Source of the DNA: a bacterium
GTDB taxonomy: Bacteria > Krumholzibacteriota > Krumholzibacteriia > LZORAL124-64-63
Length of the DNA: 38,125 bases
Reading direction: 5' to 3'
Assembly (NCBI GenBank): GCA_003353795.1
Contig: PIVY01000025.1
Span: forward strand, 1 to 38,125
Numbering within the stretch: the stretch's first letter is position 1; each line of letters opens with the position of its first letter. The notes beneath the pieces were generated by a model that was not told where the DNA came from, searched no databases, and saw only the letters and a program-made list of their open reading frames with translations. Shown here one piece after another: positions 26,881 to 34,891 of the stretch. Position numbers and translations under genes: made by a program.

Positions 26881-27179
26881 TTCTTGGCCTTCTTCCGGCT
26901 ACGGGACTGGCCCGTTCCGCCTCGTGGCAGTCGCGGGTTCTTCGCTCCCGCCCGCGGCGAGTACCCTGCTCCCGTGAACTTCGGCCGTGCGTCGGCGTTC
27001 TCTGCCGCCGGTGGGGCCATCGCGTGCTCGGCCATCAGGTCGGCCGTGGCGATCTTCTCGGGCCGGTCGATCCAGCGGACGAGGCCGCACTTGAACAGGT
27101 ACATCGCCCGGTCCCATCGAACGTCGATCTCTTCGCCGCGTTTGTATTCGTTCCAGTGTTTCGTGAAGGCTACTCGCAT
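26877..27179 (-). CDS. 100-residue protein with small beta domain and basic tail
   Basis: ATG 27179 has a GAGGG SD. The N-terminal half (MRVAFTKHWNEYKRGEEIDVRWDRAMYLFKCGLVRWID) resembles small phage proteins near head-tail connectors ('F...W..Y..G....V......L...GLV'). The C-terminus is very basic (GGTGQSRSRKKAKK) and may contact DNA or the inside of the head. Function unknown. Confidence 0.65.
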   Translation of the reverse strand: MRVAFTKHWNEYKRGEEIDVRWDRAMYLFKCGLVRWIDRPEKIATADLMAEHAMAPPAAENADARPKFTGAGYSPRAGAKNPRLPRGGTGQSRSRKKAKK

Positions 27180-27412
27180 GGCTTGGCCCTCGCTTGTTCG
27201 TCGGCCCAAACGCCAGCAGCTACGAAGTCCTTGCCGATGATGTCGAGTGTCTTTGCCGAGACGTGGCAGGTGTAGACGATCTGCAACAGGCCGTCGATTG
27301 GCATCTCAATCGTGAAGCCAGTGCATTCTGATGGTGCCAAGCCAGCCTCGTGTAGCCGCGACAAGATGCCTTTGCCGCTCTTGCGATTGAAGTAGCTTAA
27401 TGGGGCGTTCAT
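27170..27412 (-). CDS. 80-residue protein, unknown function
   Basis: ATG 27412 overlaps the stop of the methyltransferase-glycosyltransferase gene (ATGA). Sequence: NAPLSYFNRKSGKGILSRLHEAGLAPSECTGFTIEMPIDGLLQIVYTCHVSAKTLDIIGKDF in outline, an alpha/beta domain with two Cys. No family is recognised. It belongs to the accessory block by position and coupling. Confidence 0.65.
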   Translation of the reverse strand: MNAPLSYFNRKSGKGILSRLHEAGLAPSECTGFTIEMPIDGLLQIVYTCHVSAKTLDIIGKDFVAAGVWADEQARAKPCE

Positions 27413-28632
27413 ACCCAGATCCCCTTCGGCTTGCCATCGGACCAGAACTCGTTGCTGTGCTGGTACGTCGCCATCATGTCGCGGCCGGGCCAGCGGATCA
27501 TCAGTTCCGCGTGACCGATCGGGACGCGGTTGGCGAGGTAGAGTGAGTTGCGGGCCTTCTCCCAGATCCGCCAGAAGTGAATATCCGCGTCGACGCGGCC
27601 CTCGCCCCACTCGCCGTTCGGATCGGCCGTGCCGGTGAACCACGGCTTGGGCAGCTTCTTGAGCTTGTCCACCCGGATCAGCGTCAGGCCGAAGTGGGCC
27701 GTGGCCACCTTCGTGATGTCGGGCGTGAACGCCGAGCCTTTGATGCGGGCGAGCGGCAGGCCGTCCTTGCCGTTGATTGTCATCAGCGGGGTGGGCCGCG
27801 TCCGGTGGACCTGCAACGCCGCGATGGCGTCGGCCTCCGGGTGTTCGATCATCAGGTCCACGAGGTCCAGAACGTCGCTCCGCTCGAAGATGCTGTCATA
27901 GTCCACGGTCAGGATAGCGTCCAGGTCGGGGAACTCATCCAGCGTCTGGAGGATGCACCCCGTCAGGCACTGGCCCCAATACGCCCCGGTGTGCTTGCGG
28001 AGCGGGATCTTGTCGGCGGTCAGGGCCTGGAAGGCACAGAAGTAGTTGTCAGTGAACGACAGCCGCGGCATCGACATACAGGCGGCGATGTTCAGCGGCA
28101 GGATGGACGGCGGCCGGCCGGCCCGCCTCTTCGGCTTGATGCCTTCGAGGTTCAGGCTGATCGGCAGGTCGGCACAGTCCTCGTGCGTCGAGGCCCAGCC
28201 GCGGACCTTGACCAGTCCGGCCGACTTCATCAGCATCATCAGCTTGGCCCGGTTGAAGATCGCTCCGTGCGACATGTCGTTACTGGTGTGGTCGCCCATG
28301 AGCCAGCCTTCGATGGGCTCGTTGGAATCCTTCAGGTACATATCCACGATGGCATCGAAACTCGGCACAGCAACCCTGAGCTTGCCGCCGGGCTTGAGGG
28401 CCTTGACCCAATCCTGCACGACGGCCAGCGTCTGCGTGTGGCTGAAGTGCTCCAGGATGTGGCTCGCCCGGATCTCGTCAACGGTCCCGGGTTCCACGCC
28501 CAGCGGGAACGCCTCGTGCCCGTTGCTGCGGTCCCAGTTCTCGTAGCCTTTGATCGGATTGATACCGCCGCCCAGATTGAGCCTGATCGGCGGCTTTCTC
28601 TTTCGCGGCTTACGCTTCCTCGGTTCACCCAT
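27409..28632 (-). CDS. SAM methyltransferase-glycosyltransferase fusion
   Basis: 407 residues. After a Lys/Arg/Pro leader (MGEPRKRKPRKRKPP), a class I methyltransferase domain runs from RLNLGGG (18-23) through HILEHF (58-63) and LKPGGKLRVAVP (79-90). From about residue 180 a GT-A glycosyltransferase-like domain begins (PLNIAACMSMPRLSFTDNYF), with DxD in LTVDYDSIFE (244-246). Both would act on the same glycan: one adds a sugar, the other may O-methylate it. I set ATG 28632 (SD AAAGGA); the frame extends upstream but over another gene. Its neighbours are a sulfotransferase and a nucleotidyltransferase. The acceptor is unknown. Confidence 0.78.
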   Translation of the reverse strand: MGEPRKRKPRKRKPPIRLNLGGGINPIKGYENWDRSNGHEAFPLGVEPGTVDEIRASHILEHFSHTQTLAVVQDWVKALKPGGKLRVAVPSFDAIVDMYLKDSNEPIEGWLMGDHTSNDMSHGAIFNRAKLMMLMKSAGLVKVRGWASTHEDCADLPISLNLEGIKPKRRAGRPPSILPLNIAACMSMPRLSFTDNYFCAFQALTADKIPLRKHTGAYWGQCLTGCILQTLDEFPDLDAILTVDYDSIFERSDVLDLVDLMIEHPEADAIAALQVHRTRPTPLMTINGKDGLPLARIKGSAFTPDITKVATAHFGLTLIRVDKLKKLPKPWFTGTADPNGEWGEGRVDADIHFWRIWEKARNSLYLANRVPIGHAELMIRWPGRDMMATYQHSNEFWSDGKPKGIWV

Positions 28633-28634
28633 GA

Positions 28635-29342
28635 CTAGAAATCCTTTCCGTGTTTGTGCGGCCTTGTTCGGTTGTGCTTCATCTTGGCCAACAGGGCCTC
28701 GGCAATACGCCAGCCACGCCCGGTCGAAAGGTCCATCACCCGGCCCAGCACGTCGGCCATCTGGACTTCCGCCCCGGTGAACTCCGGCAGATCCTTGTCC
28801 GGCGGGTTGCCGTTGCGGAGGCATTCCAGAACCTCCGTCAGTTCGGAGTGGATCAGGGCGATGGCTTCGCCGTCGTTGCGGTCGCCGTTGTCCAGTGGTC
28901 CCCAGAACCCTTTTGCCGCCATGTCGAGATGCTGTATTTCGGCGACAGCCGAGAACGCCAAGTCGAACTTGGTAAAGAGATGTTCTGCCGCTGGCTGGTC
29001 CAACTCGCTCTCCGGCGGAGCCATCGCTTCCCGCACCTTCGTCCCGCTGATCTGCGGCAGTTCCACGTCGAGCGTCAGTTCCCGGATACCATAGCCGACG
29101 TCGCGGCCGTAGCAGAACTCGCCGATGTGGGGGAGTTCGACAATCTCGACGGCCCCGCCGAATGCCTGTCTTATCATCGCGTGGCGTTCGTCTATCGTGT
29201 ACGGATTCCGCTCGTCTTGTTCCGTGCCGAAGATCCCCACCACCACTTCCTTGCCCTCTGCCAGCAGTTGCCGGATCAGGGCGATGTGGTTGGCGGTCAA
29301 GGGCTGGAAACGCCCGCACAGTAAGGAGGGTCGATAGGCCAT
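28635..29342 (-). CDS. NMN-adenylyltransferase-like / MazG-like fusion
   Basis: 235 residues in two parts. Residues 1-110 are a NadM/NadR-type nucleotidyltransferase: GRFQPLTANH (10-19, with T-x-N-H in place of H-x-G-H) and ISGTKVR (98-104). Residues 120-220 are MazG-like, with SELTEVLE (Glu 167, 170) and EVQMADV (Glu 192, Asp 197), the pattern of metal-binding Glu/Asp in all-alpha NTP pyrophosphohydrolases. The first could make NAD+ from NMN, the second could clean nucleotides or degrade an alarmone. Cyanobacterial NadM-Nudix fusions are a parallel. It sits between sulfotransferase and glycosyltransferase genes. Confidence 0.78.
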   Translation of the reverse strand: MAYRPSLLCGRFQPLTANHIALIRQLLAEGKEVVVGIFGTEQDERNPYTIDERHAMIRQAFGGAVEIVELPHIGEFCYGRDVGYGIRELTLDVELPQISGTKVREAMAPPESELDQPAAEHLFTKFDLAFSAVAEIQHLDMAAKGFWGPLDNGDRNDGEAIALIHSELTEVLECLRNGNPPDKDLPEFTGAEVQMADVLGRVMDLSTGRGWRIAEALLAKMKHNRTRPHKHGKDF

Positions 29343-30044
29343 CTATTCGCCCTCCCCGAATCCGAGGTGCTTCATCACGGGCCCGTGCAGACGCCAGAAC
29401 ATCGCCTCCACTTCCGGGTCCATGCTGTGCCTGTGTTCGTCGTCCTTGTCGTCGTACATCTTCGGCCACTTCGCCTGATACTCCTCGAAGCGGTCCACCC
29501 AGCGGCCGGTCGGCTCGATGCCCATGAACGCAGCCAACACACCACGCACTTTGTCCGGCTCGGCGAGGATATCGCCGAACCGCAGCAGGTGCCCGTTCGG
29601 CCGACGCAGGATGTCCCACGCGAGGTAGTTGCTCGACCAGGTCCCGAAGGCCATGAGTTGCCGATGCTGGATCACATCGCAGATGAACGTATCCCGACGA
29701 ACCGCGACATCGCCCAGCAGCGAGGACGCAGGCAAGTCCCAGAACCGCGAGAGAGAGCCAATGGCGTCCCGGCCGTCCCGGGCGACGTAGATCGCCGGCC
29801 GGTCGTCCTGCGGAAACTCGTGCGTTTTGACTCCGACCCATTCCTCGGCCTCGTCCAGCTCTGCCAGTGCTGCGTCCCGGTCCTTGGCGTACTTTGCGGC
29901 CCAAGCATCTGAGTCTGGAAACGCAAATGCCAGACCCGGCTCCGGGTACGTCGACACGCATCGCATATCGAACGTGTCACGAAGGAAGGTCCGCATCAGC
30001 GTCGAGCCACAGTGCGGCCATCCCGCAATCCATACAACCGCCAT
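29343..30044 (-). CDS. Sulfotransferase
   Basis: 233 residues with both PAPS-binding signatures: 5'-phosphosulfate loop GWPHCGSTLMRT (8-19) and 3'-phosphate motif YVARDGRDAIGSLSRF (86-101). It would transfer sulfate from PAPS, presumably to a sugar or a lipid. It is compact, with no signal peptide, so it acts in the cytoplasm. ATG 30044 is preceded by AAAGGG, which is part of an inverted repeat (30046-30117). Virion-operon placement suggests modification of virion or cell-surface glycans. Confidence 0.85.
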   Translation of the reverse strand: MAVVWIAGWPHCGSTLMRTFLRDTFDMRCVSTYPEPGLAFAFPDSDAWAAKYAKDRDAALAELDEAEEWVGVKTHEFPQDDRPAIYVARDGRDAIGSLSRFWDLPASSLLGDVAVRRDTFICDVIQHRQLMAFGTWSSNYLAWDILRRPNGHLLRFGDILAEPDKVRGVLAAFMGIEPTGRWVDRFEEYQAKWPKMYDDKDDEHRHSMDPEVEAMFWRLHGPVMKHLGFGEGE

Positions 30045-30045
30045 T

Positions 30046-30117
30046 GGTTCACCCTTTCCGATGAGTTCACTCCCGACCGACTGGCCACAACAGGCACCAG
30101 CCGGCCGGGGGTGAACC
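30046..30117 (-). promoter_or_regulatory. SD-masking inverted repeat ahead of the sulfotransferase
   Basis: GGTTCACCC (30046-30054 on plus) mirrors GGGTGAACC (30109-30117) perfectly; in the mRNA the second arm contains the AAAGGG SD. The same upstream arm can instead pair with GTGAAC at 30070-30065, enclosing a hairpin of CCGGCTGG with CCAGTCGG. So the SD may be alternately free or masked. Confidence 0.5.
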
Positions 30118-30125
30118 GAACTGGA

Positions 30126-30557
30126 TCAGCCCTCGACGAGGGCCTTGACGTTGGCCTTGGTGGTGGTCCTGGGGGACTCCGTGCCCTTGGTCAGGTTGCC
30201 GACAGCCGCGACGACCTGCGTGGTCAGCGGCGTGACGGTCAGGAAGATGTACCGCTTCCGGGCCCTGGTGTCGACGTTGAACTTCACGCCCCAGTCGCCC
30301 GCGGTGACGCAGGCCGGGATGGTAAAGCCAGTGTCGCCGACAAAGCTGCCGAACGTGACCGCGGAACTCACGACGGTCGTGTCGCCCTCAGTCAGCTTCA
30401 GCGTGCTCGGGTTGTTGGAAACGCTGTCAGCGGTGGACAGAAAAACGTCCATCGTGAGGAAGTCGTAGTCCAGCGTATCGACGTAGCCGGTGACGGTTTC
30501 ACCGTTGGTCACCGCACCGTCGAGGATCACGATGTCCTGTCTGCTCTGGAGAATCAT
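30126..30557 (-). CDS. Small head-module protein, possible capsid accessory
   Basis: 143 residues immediately after the major capsid gene, SD AAGGAG before ATG 30557. It is beta-rich and opens MILQSRQDIVILDGAVTNGETVTGYVDTLDYDFLTMDVFL, ending with a Thr/Lys-rich tail. Position is that of capsid decoration or head-completion proteins, but no known decoration fold is clear. Confidence 0.65.
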   Translation of the reverse strand: MILQSRQDIVILDGAVTNGETVTGYVDTLDYDFLTMDVFLSTADSVSNNPSTLKLTEGDTTVVSSAVTFGSFVGDTGFTIPACVTAGDWGVKFNVDTRARKRYIFLTVTPLTTQVVAAVGNLTKGTESPRTTTKANVKALVEG

Positions 30558-30608
30558 GCTTGTGCTCCTTGTAGGTTGGTCATGGTTGACGGTTCAGCGT
30601 CACGCCGG

Positions 30609-31949
30609 TCAGGACGTGTTGCCGCGGAGCCCGACCAACGCACCGGCGTTGCTCGCGTCTCCGAGTTCGTGGACGTTCACATCGAACCGCATGATCGACT
30701 TGATAGCGACCTGGTTCAGCTCGAAGTACCGATGATCGGTCTCCATGAACTCGATGCCCTGCTGCACGCCAATGGTCACCGTGTCACCCATGTTTCCAAA
30801 CAGCATCACGACGACCTCGTTGAGAGCGGTCGATGCGGTCGGCATGGCGTCCCAGATCTTGACCGGGTAGCCCAAGAACTGCGGCTGCACGGCCCCGTTC
30901 ACGATGTCCGGCCATGCGTTGCCCGACAGGGCGGACAGCAGCCGCCGGAACGTCTGGTGATAGCAGACGCGGGAGACGTGCCACTTGGCGCCGCCGCGTT
31001 TGTGGGCCCAGTTCGGCAGCAGGCCCTCGATGCCCTGGATGTCGGCCAGCAGGTACTCGCTCCACTGGTCATCACCGGCCGTCGCGTCGTTGTAGCTCGC
31101 GGCGTGGTTGCCATCGACCATCTTCGTGCGGATGCCGTGCATCCCGCCGTAGGTCTGCGAGCCGTCGCCGTCGATGACGCACTGGTCGACCTTTGTCGTC
31201 AGCGACAGTGCGTGCTCGCCGGCGACGAAGTCGGCAACGTCGATGGCGGAATCGTTGATGAGGTTGCGGTGAATCCGCGTCTGCGTCACGGCGTCCTTCG
31301 CTGTGAGCGAGATGTTGTCCAGGCCGGGGTCCGTTTCGGTATTGGTCCCGCCCTCGGCGACGAAGTACGTGGTCGTCCCGCTGACTCGGCGGGGGATGTA
31401 GTTCGTGCCAGGCCCGAGCGGCACCACGCGGCACTCTTGCATCGCCTCGCCATACGAGTTCATCAGGGCGATCACGGTGGTCTCGTACTGATCCGGGACC
31501 GTGACGCCGCCCTTGCCGGCCACGCCGGTGCCCAGGGCTCGCAGTTGGATGCCGTTCTCGTCGCACCAACTGGCGGCCTCATTGTCGCCCAGCAGATGGG
31601 CCCGCAGGAACTGGCCGGAGCTGTAGGCGTTGTCTCGCCGTTCCTGATCCGTCACGCCCCATTCGATGCCCAGCGTGCGGGTCTGTCGCGGCCGCACGAC
31701 GATCGTGCGGTCTTCGGTGCCCTGGGCCGGCGGGGTCGTGTCGTGGCCGGCCGGGCGGTCGAACGCGGTCTGCCGTGCTTCGAGGGCTTCCGCCCGTTCG
31801 GCGTCGGCAACCAGCTTGTCGGACTCGGCCAGCTTAGCGTCGAACTCCGTTCGCTGCTCGTCGGTCATATCGCCTTCGAGGGCGGTAATGGCTTTGGCTT
31901 CGTCGGCCAGGGCTTTCGCCTGGGCTCGAAGCTCGGTCGCAGTCTTCAT
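30609..31949 (-). CDS. Major capsid protein, HK97 fold
   Basis: 446 residues. The N-terminal 100 are a charged coiled coil (ELRAQAKALADEAKAITALEGDMTDEQRTEFDAKLAES), the delta domain normally removed by the prohead protease. The rest matches HK97-type capsids: GGVTVPDQYETTVIALMNSYGEAMQECRVVPLG, WHVSRVCYHQTFRRLLS and FLGYPVKIWDAMP. I chose ATG 31949 (AAGGAG SD). It follows protease and portal genes, the canonical order. Confidence 0.93.
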   Translation of the reverse strand: MKTATELRAQAKALADEAKAITALEGDMTDEQRTEFDAKLAESDKLVADAERAEALEARQTAFDRPAGHDTTPPAQGTEDRTIVVRPRQTRTLGIEWGVTDQERRDNAYSSGQFLRAHLLGDNEAASWCDENGIQLRALGTGVAGKGGVTVPDQYETTVIALMNSYGEAMQECRVVPLGPGTNYIPRRVSGTTTYFVAEGGTNTETDPGLDNISLTAKDAVTQTRIHRNLINDSAIDVADFVAGEHALSLTTKVDQCVIDGDGSQTYGGMHGIRTKMVDGNHAASYNDATAGDDQWSEYLLADIQGIEGLLPNWAHKRGGAKWHVSRVCYHQTFRRLLSALSGNAWPDIVNGAVQPQFLGYPVKIWDAMPTASTALNEVVVMLFGNMGDTVTIGVQQGIEFMETDHRYFELNQVAIKSIMRFDVNVHELGDASNAGALVGLRGNTS

Positions 31950-31994
31950 GGTGTACTCCTTGCCCCGCTGGTCCCCGTTGCGTGAAATGAAACA

Positions 31995-32056
31995 CGGTGC
32001 GGATTCCAAGCGAAGCGTTCAAGTAGTAGGAACACTTCTGCGAGGCATCCGCACCG
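31995..32056 (-). promoter_or_regulatory. Structured leader of the major capsid gene
   Basis: A perfect 10-bp stem (CGGTGCGGAT, 31995-32004, with ATCCGCACCG, 32047-32056) encloses a second 9-bp stem (GAAGCGTTC 32012-32020 with GAACACTTC 32030-32038, one G-U) with a 9-nt loop. On the minus strand the outer stem is followed by GTGTTTCATTT, so it could be a leaky terminator, a stability element or a binding site. The 240-nt gap between 31950 and 32189 holds this and the promoter. Confidence 0.55.
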
Positions 32057-32140
32057 CGAAGGCGAGTGCTGTCAGTCTCGACCGGCCGCAGCCGACGCAA
32101 AGGCGACCGGCGGGCGGCGGAAGATCAGTTGTCAGATTGT

Positions 32141-32169
32141 AGGGTACGGCGTGCTTCTGGGGCTGTCAA
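32141..32169 (-). promoter_or_regulatory. Possible promoter, TTGACA-N17-TACCCT, for the capsid gene
   Basis: A consensus TTGACA (32169-32164) lies 17 nt from TACCCT (32146-32141), a weak -10; TACAAT (32141-32136) is a better box but at 22 nt. It precedes the structured capsid leader, so it may boost capsid expression. Confidence 0.4.
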
Positions 32170-32189
32170 GACTGAATTCGGATTTCCTG

Positions 32190-32522
32190 TCAGGCAAGCC
32201 GCATCCCCTGCCACCCACAGGACGGACAGTGCACAGTGGTCTTGCCGGGCGCGGACGTATACACGAAGCCGGGTTCGGAGTCGTGCATACCCTCTCCACA
32301 CCCTGGGCAGGCTATGCCGTTTGAGGTATTCGCTGGGTTCTGCCCGTAGGCGTACTGGGCATACCTCGCGTTGTTCCACTGTTCTAGAGAGGCCCGCGGC
32401 GGATCTGCCGTCGCTGTGGACGCCTTCTCGGCCCCCGTATCATGCCTGTCGGCTCGCCATCTGTGAGGAGGCACATCGCCGGGCCTCCAGGGCTGGGGGG
32501 TTGTTTTCTTGTCGTCGGTCAT
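32190..32522 (-). CDS. 110-residue zinc-ribbon protein beside the capsid gene
   Basis: ATG 32522 has an AAAGGA SD. The N-terminal 60 residues are polar and likely disordered (PWRPGDVPPHRWRADRHDTGAE). The C-terminal 45 form a zinc ribbon: IACPGCGEGMHD, then TTVHCPSCGWQGMR. It lies between the protease and the promoter for the capsid gene. Function unknown. Confidence 0.7.
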   Translation of the reverse strand: MTDDKKTTPQPWRPGDVPPHRWRADRHDTGAEKASTATADPPRASLEQWNNARYAQYAYGQNPANTSNGIACPGCGEGMHDSEPGFVYTSAPGKTTVHCPSCGWQGMRLA

Positions 32523-32541
32523 CTCGCGTCCTTTCCGATGA

Positions 32542-33171
32542 CTATTTCTCAGCCCGCCGCCGGGCCAACTCCACGCGGGCGGCGTCCTTGATCGGCGTCG
32601 GCTCGGGCTTCGCGTCGTCGGCCTCGCGTTGCTTGGCGGCCTCGTGGCTGCGAACGGCAACGGTTGCATCCGGATAGGCCGGATAGGTGACGACGCTCAC
32701 GTCCCGCAGTTCGGCTACCTGCGTGATGGTTCGCTTGTCCGGCTTCGCCTCGTTGTCCGAGAATTCCCAGACCTCCTCGCCGACCCGGAACGCAAATGAC
32801 ATCTGATCCACGTCGCCGCGTTCGATGCTCACGACGAGATCGCGGGCAAGCTGCGTATCGGGCGGCGTAATGACGACCTTGAGGCCCTTCTTGTTTTCGT
32901 TCATCACCAGCGTACCGACCGTGGAACGTCCGATAACCTGATTCGGGTCGTGGTTGACCAACGCCCGCACGTCCAGGCCATCGCTGCCGAGCACGTCCTT
33001 GAACGCACCGGGGGCGATGCGTTCGATGAACGAGCCGCCCCAGCCCATCGGCAGGGAGTCCTTGTTGAACACGGCCGCATAGCCGTTGATCTTTCGTTCC
33101 TTGCCCTCGCCCTCCACGCGGAGTTCGGCAACGTCCATGCTGCGGATCTCTTGTTCCATTGTCTCAGCCAT
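32542..33171 (-). CDS. HK97-type prohead protease
   Basis: 209 residues. Signature GYAAVFNKDSLPMGWGGSFIERIAPGAF, then VRALVNHDPNQVIGRSTVGTL and RGDVDQMSFAFRV, matching the HK97 gp4/U35 family, with His in NHDP as the catalytic His and Ser in SFAF as nucleophile. It trims scaffold and capsid N-termini. ATG 33171 lies 6 nt after AGGAG; the adjacent ATG at 33174 is too close. The C-terminus is an extended charged helix. Confidence 0.92.
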   Translation of the reverse strand: MAETMEQEIRSMDVAELRVEGEGKERKINGYAAVFNKDSLPMGWGGSFIERIAPGAFKDVLGSDGLDVRALVNHDPNQVIGRSTVGTLVMNENKKGLKVVITPPDTQLARDLVVSIERGDVDQMSFAFRVGEEVWEFSDNEAKPDKRTITQVAELRDVSVVTYPAYPDATVAVRSHEAAKQREADDAKPEPTPIKDAARVELARRRAEK

Positions 33172-34891
33172 CATTCGCTCCTATCGCCGCGTCGGCAAAG
33201 GCGTCGGCTCGGCGGCTTTCCCAGCCGGTGACGAGCGTTCCAATCATCTCGGGGAGGGTTCGGTCTGTCGCCGCCCTGGCGACTTTCAGCAATTCGTTGC
33301 GGCTCTGGTCGGCGTGCGTCTTGGCGAGGGACCGTGCCCAATCCACCGCACTACCGCCCGTCAAGGCCACGAAGGCGTCACAGGCTGGCCCCACGGCCCC
33401 GCAGACGGTGGACTCGTGGTCATCGTAGTAACGGGTGACCCATTCGGTAAACTCGCTTACATCGCGTTTTGCGTTCCGCTTCGCTGCGGACGCTTCCTTG
33501 CGGATCATCCGGTCGGCCGCGTCCCGGAAGATCCCGCGGTGAGATGCGGCCAGCCGCGAGCGGTCGTCCTCTTCCGGTTCCTCTTCGTCCGGCTCGTCGT
33601 CGTCGGGATCCTCTTCCGGCTCGTCCGGTTCCGGCGGCGGCTCGGGCGGCGGTTCCGGCTCGTCGCCGATGGTCTCCAGTGGAACAAGGGCACCCTGAAC
33701 CAGATACACGTCGCCGTCCGGGCCGATGGGCGCCATGTCCTCCTTGCGGCGGATCTCGTTCGGGGACATCCATCCGTTGTTCAGTGCCTTGCTGTAGAAC
33801 TCGGCCCGGCTGGCGGAATCGCCACGCAGCAGGCCCTCGACGACGAACTTGACGAACATGCGGCCGGGGGTCTTGTCGGAAAATAGCTTCTCGTCCGCTT
33901 CAGCCTCCCACGTCTGCAAGCGGGGCATCAGGCCGTACTGGACGAACTCGATGGCCAGGGATTCGATATTGGCCCACGTCGCACGCGACAGTTCGGAGAG
34001 CATGTGCTGCGGAACGCCAAACCAACGGGAGACCTCTTCCACGCTGAACCGGCGAGTCTCAAGCAGTTGGGCGTCTTCGAGCGGCATATCATTGCGGCCC
34101 AGCTTCATGCCTTCCTCGAGCACGGCCAGACGATGAGCGTTTTCCAACCCGCCCATAATGGCCTCTTTCGACTCCCGCAGCCGCTTGGCCGCCTTTTCGC
34201 CCAGCGTGCCCGGGTGCTCCAGTACGGCTCCGACGTTCATGCCCTGGCCGAAGTACAGGCCGGCGAAGCGATCGGCGGCGATCCCGTTGCCCAGCGACTC
34301 CCTGGCGTGACCGATCACAGAATCACCTTCGATGCCGTCGCCCAGGCCGCTGAGGTGGAACACATCTTCGGCCTTCTTGCGTACCGCCGGCAAGCCGGGC
34401 AATCGGTAGTTGTAGAACACCTGGGCCGACTTCGTTACCTCGACGGTGACGTACTTCGGCAGCATGGGCCACAGCGCCGCCGGCCGGGCCGCCCCGTCCC
34501 GCTCGATCTCGGCGTACCCGTTGCCCCAGGTGATGAGATGCCGCGTCAGCATCCGGCGGAACTGTAAGGCGTTCATTATCGGATTGGCCCGCCGACGCAG
34601 CAGCCGGAACGCGGGCACCTCGCGGACCTCTTCCGGGAACTCACCGTCCTTGCCGGCACGGAACACCTTGACCGGCAGGCCCGCTGTGGTGTCGCTCAGG
34701 ATGTTGACCGCACGCCACACGGCGGAATCGTCCAGGGCGGAATCAGGCGTCACGTAAACACCGGACGCAGTCCGCGGGCCGCGGACTAGATCCGTCAGCC
34801 ACGGGTCCGGGTTGGCTACGCCGCTGCGTTTCTCTGGCGTGGCCCAGGCGTCCACCGCGGCCAAGGCTCTCTTGAATAGTTCTCGTATCAT
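33164..34891 (-). CDS. Portal protein, HK97 family, with acidic linker and C-terminal extension
   Basis: 575 residues. The HK97 portal core spans about 50-400: VYVTPDSALDDSAVWRAVNILSDTTAGLPVKVF, LLRRRANPIMNALQFRRMLTRHLITWGNGYAEIER and RFSVEEVSRWFGVPQHML. At 410-443 an acidic Pro/Glu/Asp linker follows, then a helical C-terminal domain of about 130 residues absent from minimal portals, which may be a head-morphogenesis extension. I chose ATG 34891 (GGAG SD, ATGA coupling); ATG 34903 lacks an SD. It overlaps the protease start. Confidence 0.9.
   Translation of the reverse strand: MIRELFKRALAAVDAWATPEKRSGVANPDPWLTDLVRGPRTASGVYVTPDSALDDSAVWRAVNILSDTTAGLPVKVFRAGKDGEFPEEVREVPAFRLLRRRANPIMNALQFRRMLTRHLITWGNGYAEIERDGAARPAALWPMLPKYVTVEVTKSAQVFYNYRLPGLPAVRKKAEDVFHLSGLGDGIEGDSVIGHARESLGNGIAADRFAGLYFGQGMNVGAVLEHPGTLGEKAAKRLRESKEAIMGGLENAHRLAVLEEGMKLGRNDMPLEDAQLLETRRFSVEEVSRWFGVPQHMLSELSRATWANIESLAIEFVQYGLMPRLQTWEAEADEKLFSDKTPGRMFVKFVVEGLLRGDSASRAEFYSKALNNGWMSPNEIRRKEDMAPIGPDGDVYLVQGALVPLETIGDEPEPPPEPPPEPDEPEEDPDDDEPDEEEPEEDDRSRLAASHRGIFRDAADRMIRKEASAAKRNAKRDVSEFTEWVTRYYDDHESTVCGAVGPACDAFVALTGGSAVDWARSLAKTHADQSRNELLKVARAATDRTLPEMIGTLVTGWESRRADAFADAAIGANDG

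Noticed and set aside
27409..29961. 850-codon open frame extending the methyltransferase-glycosyltransferase upstream
   Set aside because: The upstream part runs out of frame through the NMNAT-MazG and sulfotransferase genes and is Arg/Gly-rich shadow translation; the true start at 28632 has its own SD.
30012..31985. 657-codon plus-strand frame opposite the capsid gene
   Set aside because: Antisense shadow of the major capsid gene caused by high GC; composition is Val/Arg/Gly/His-rich without any domain.
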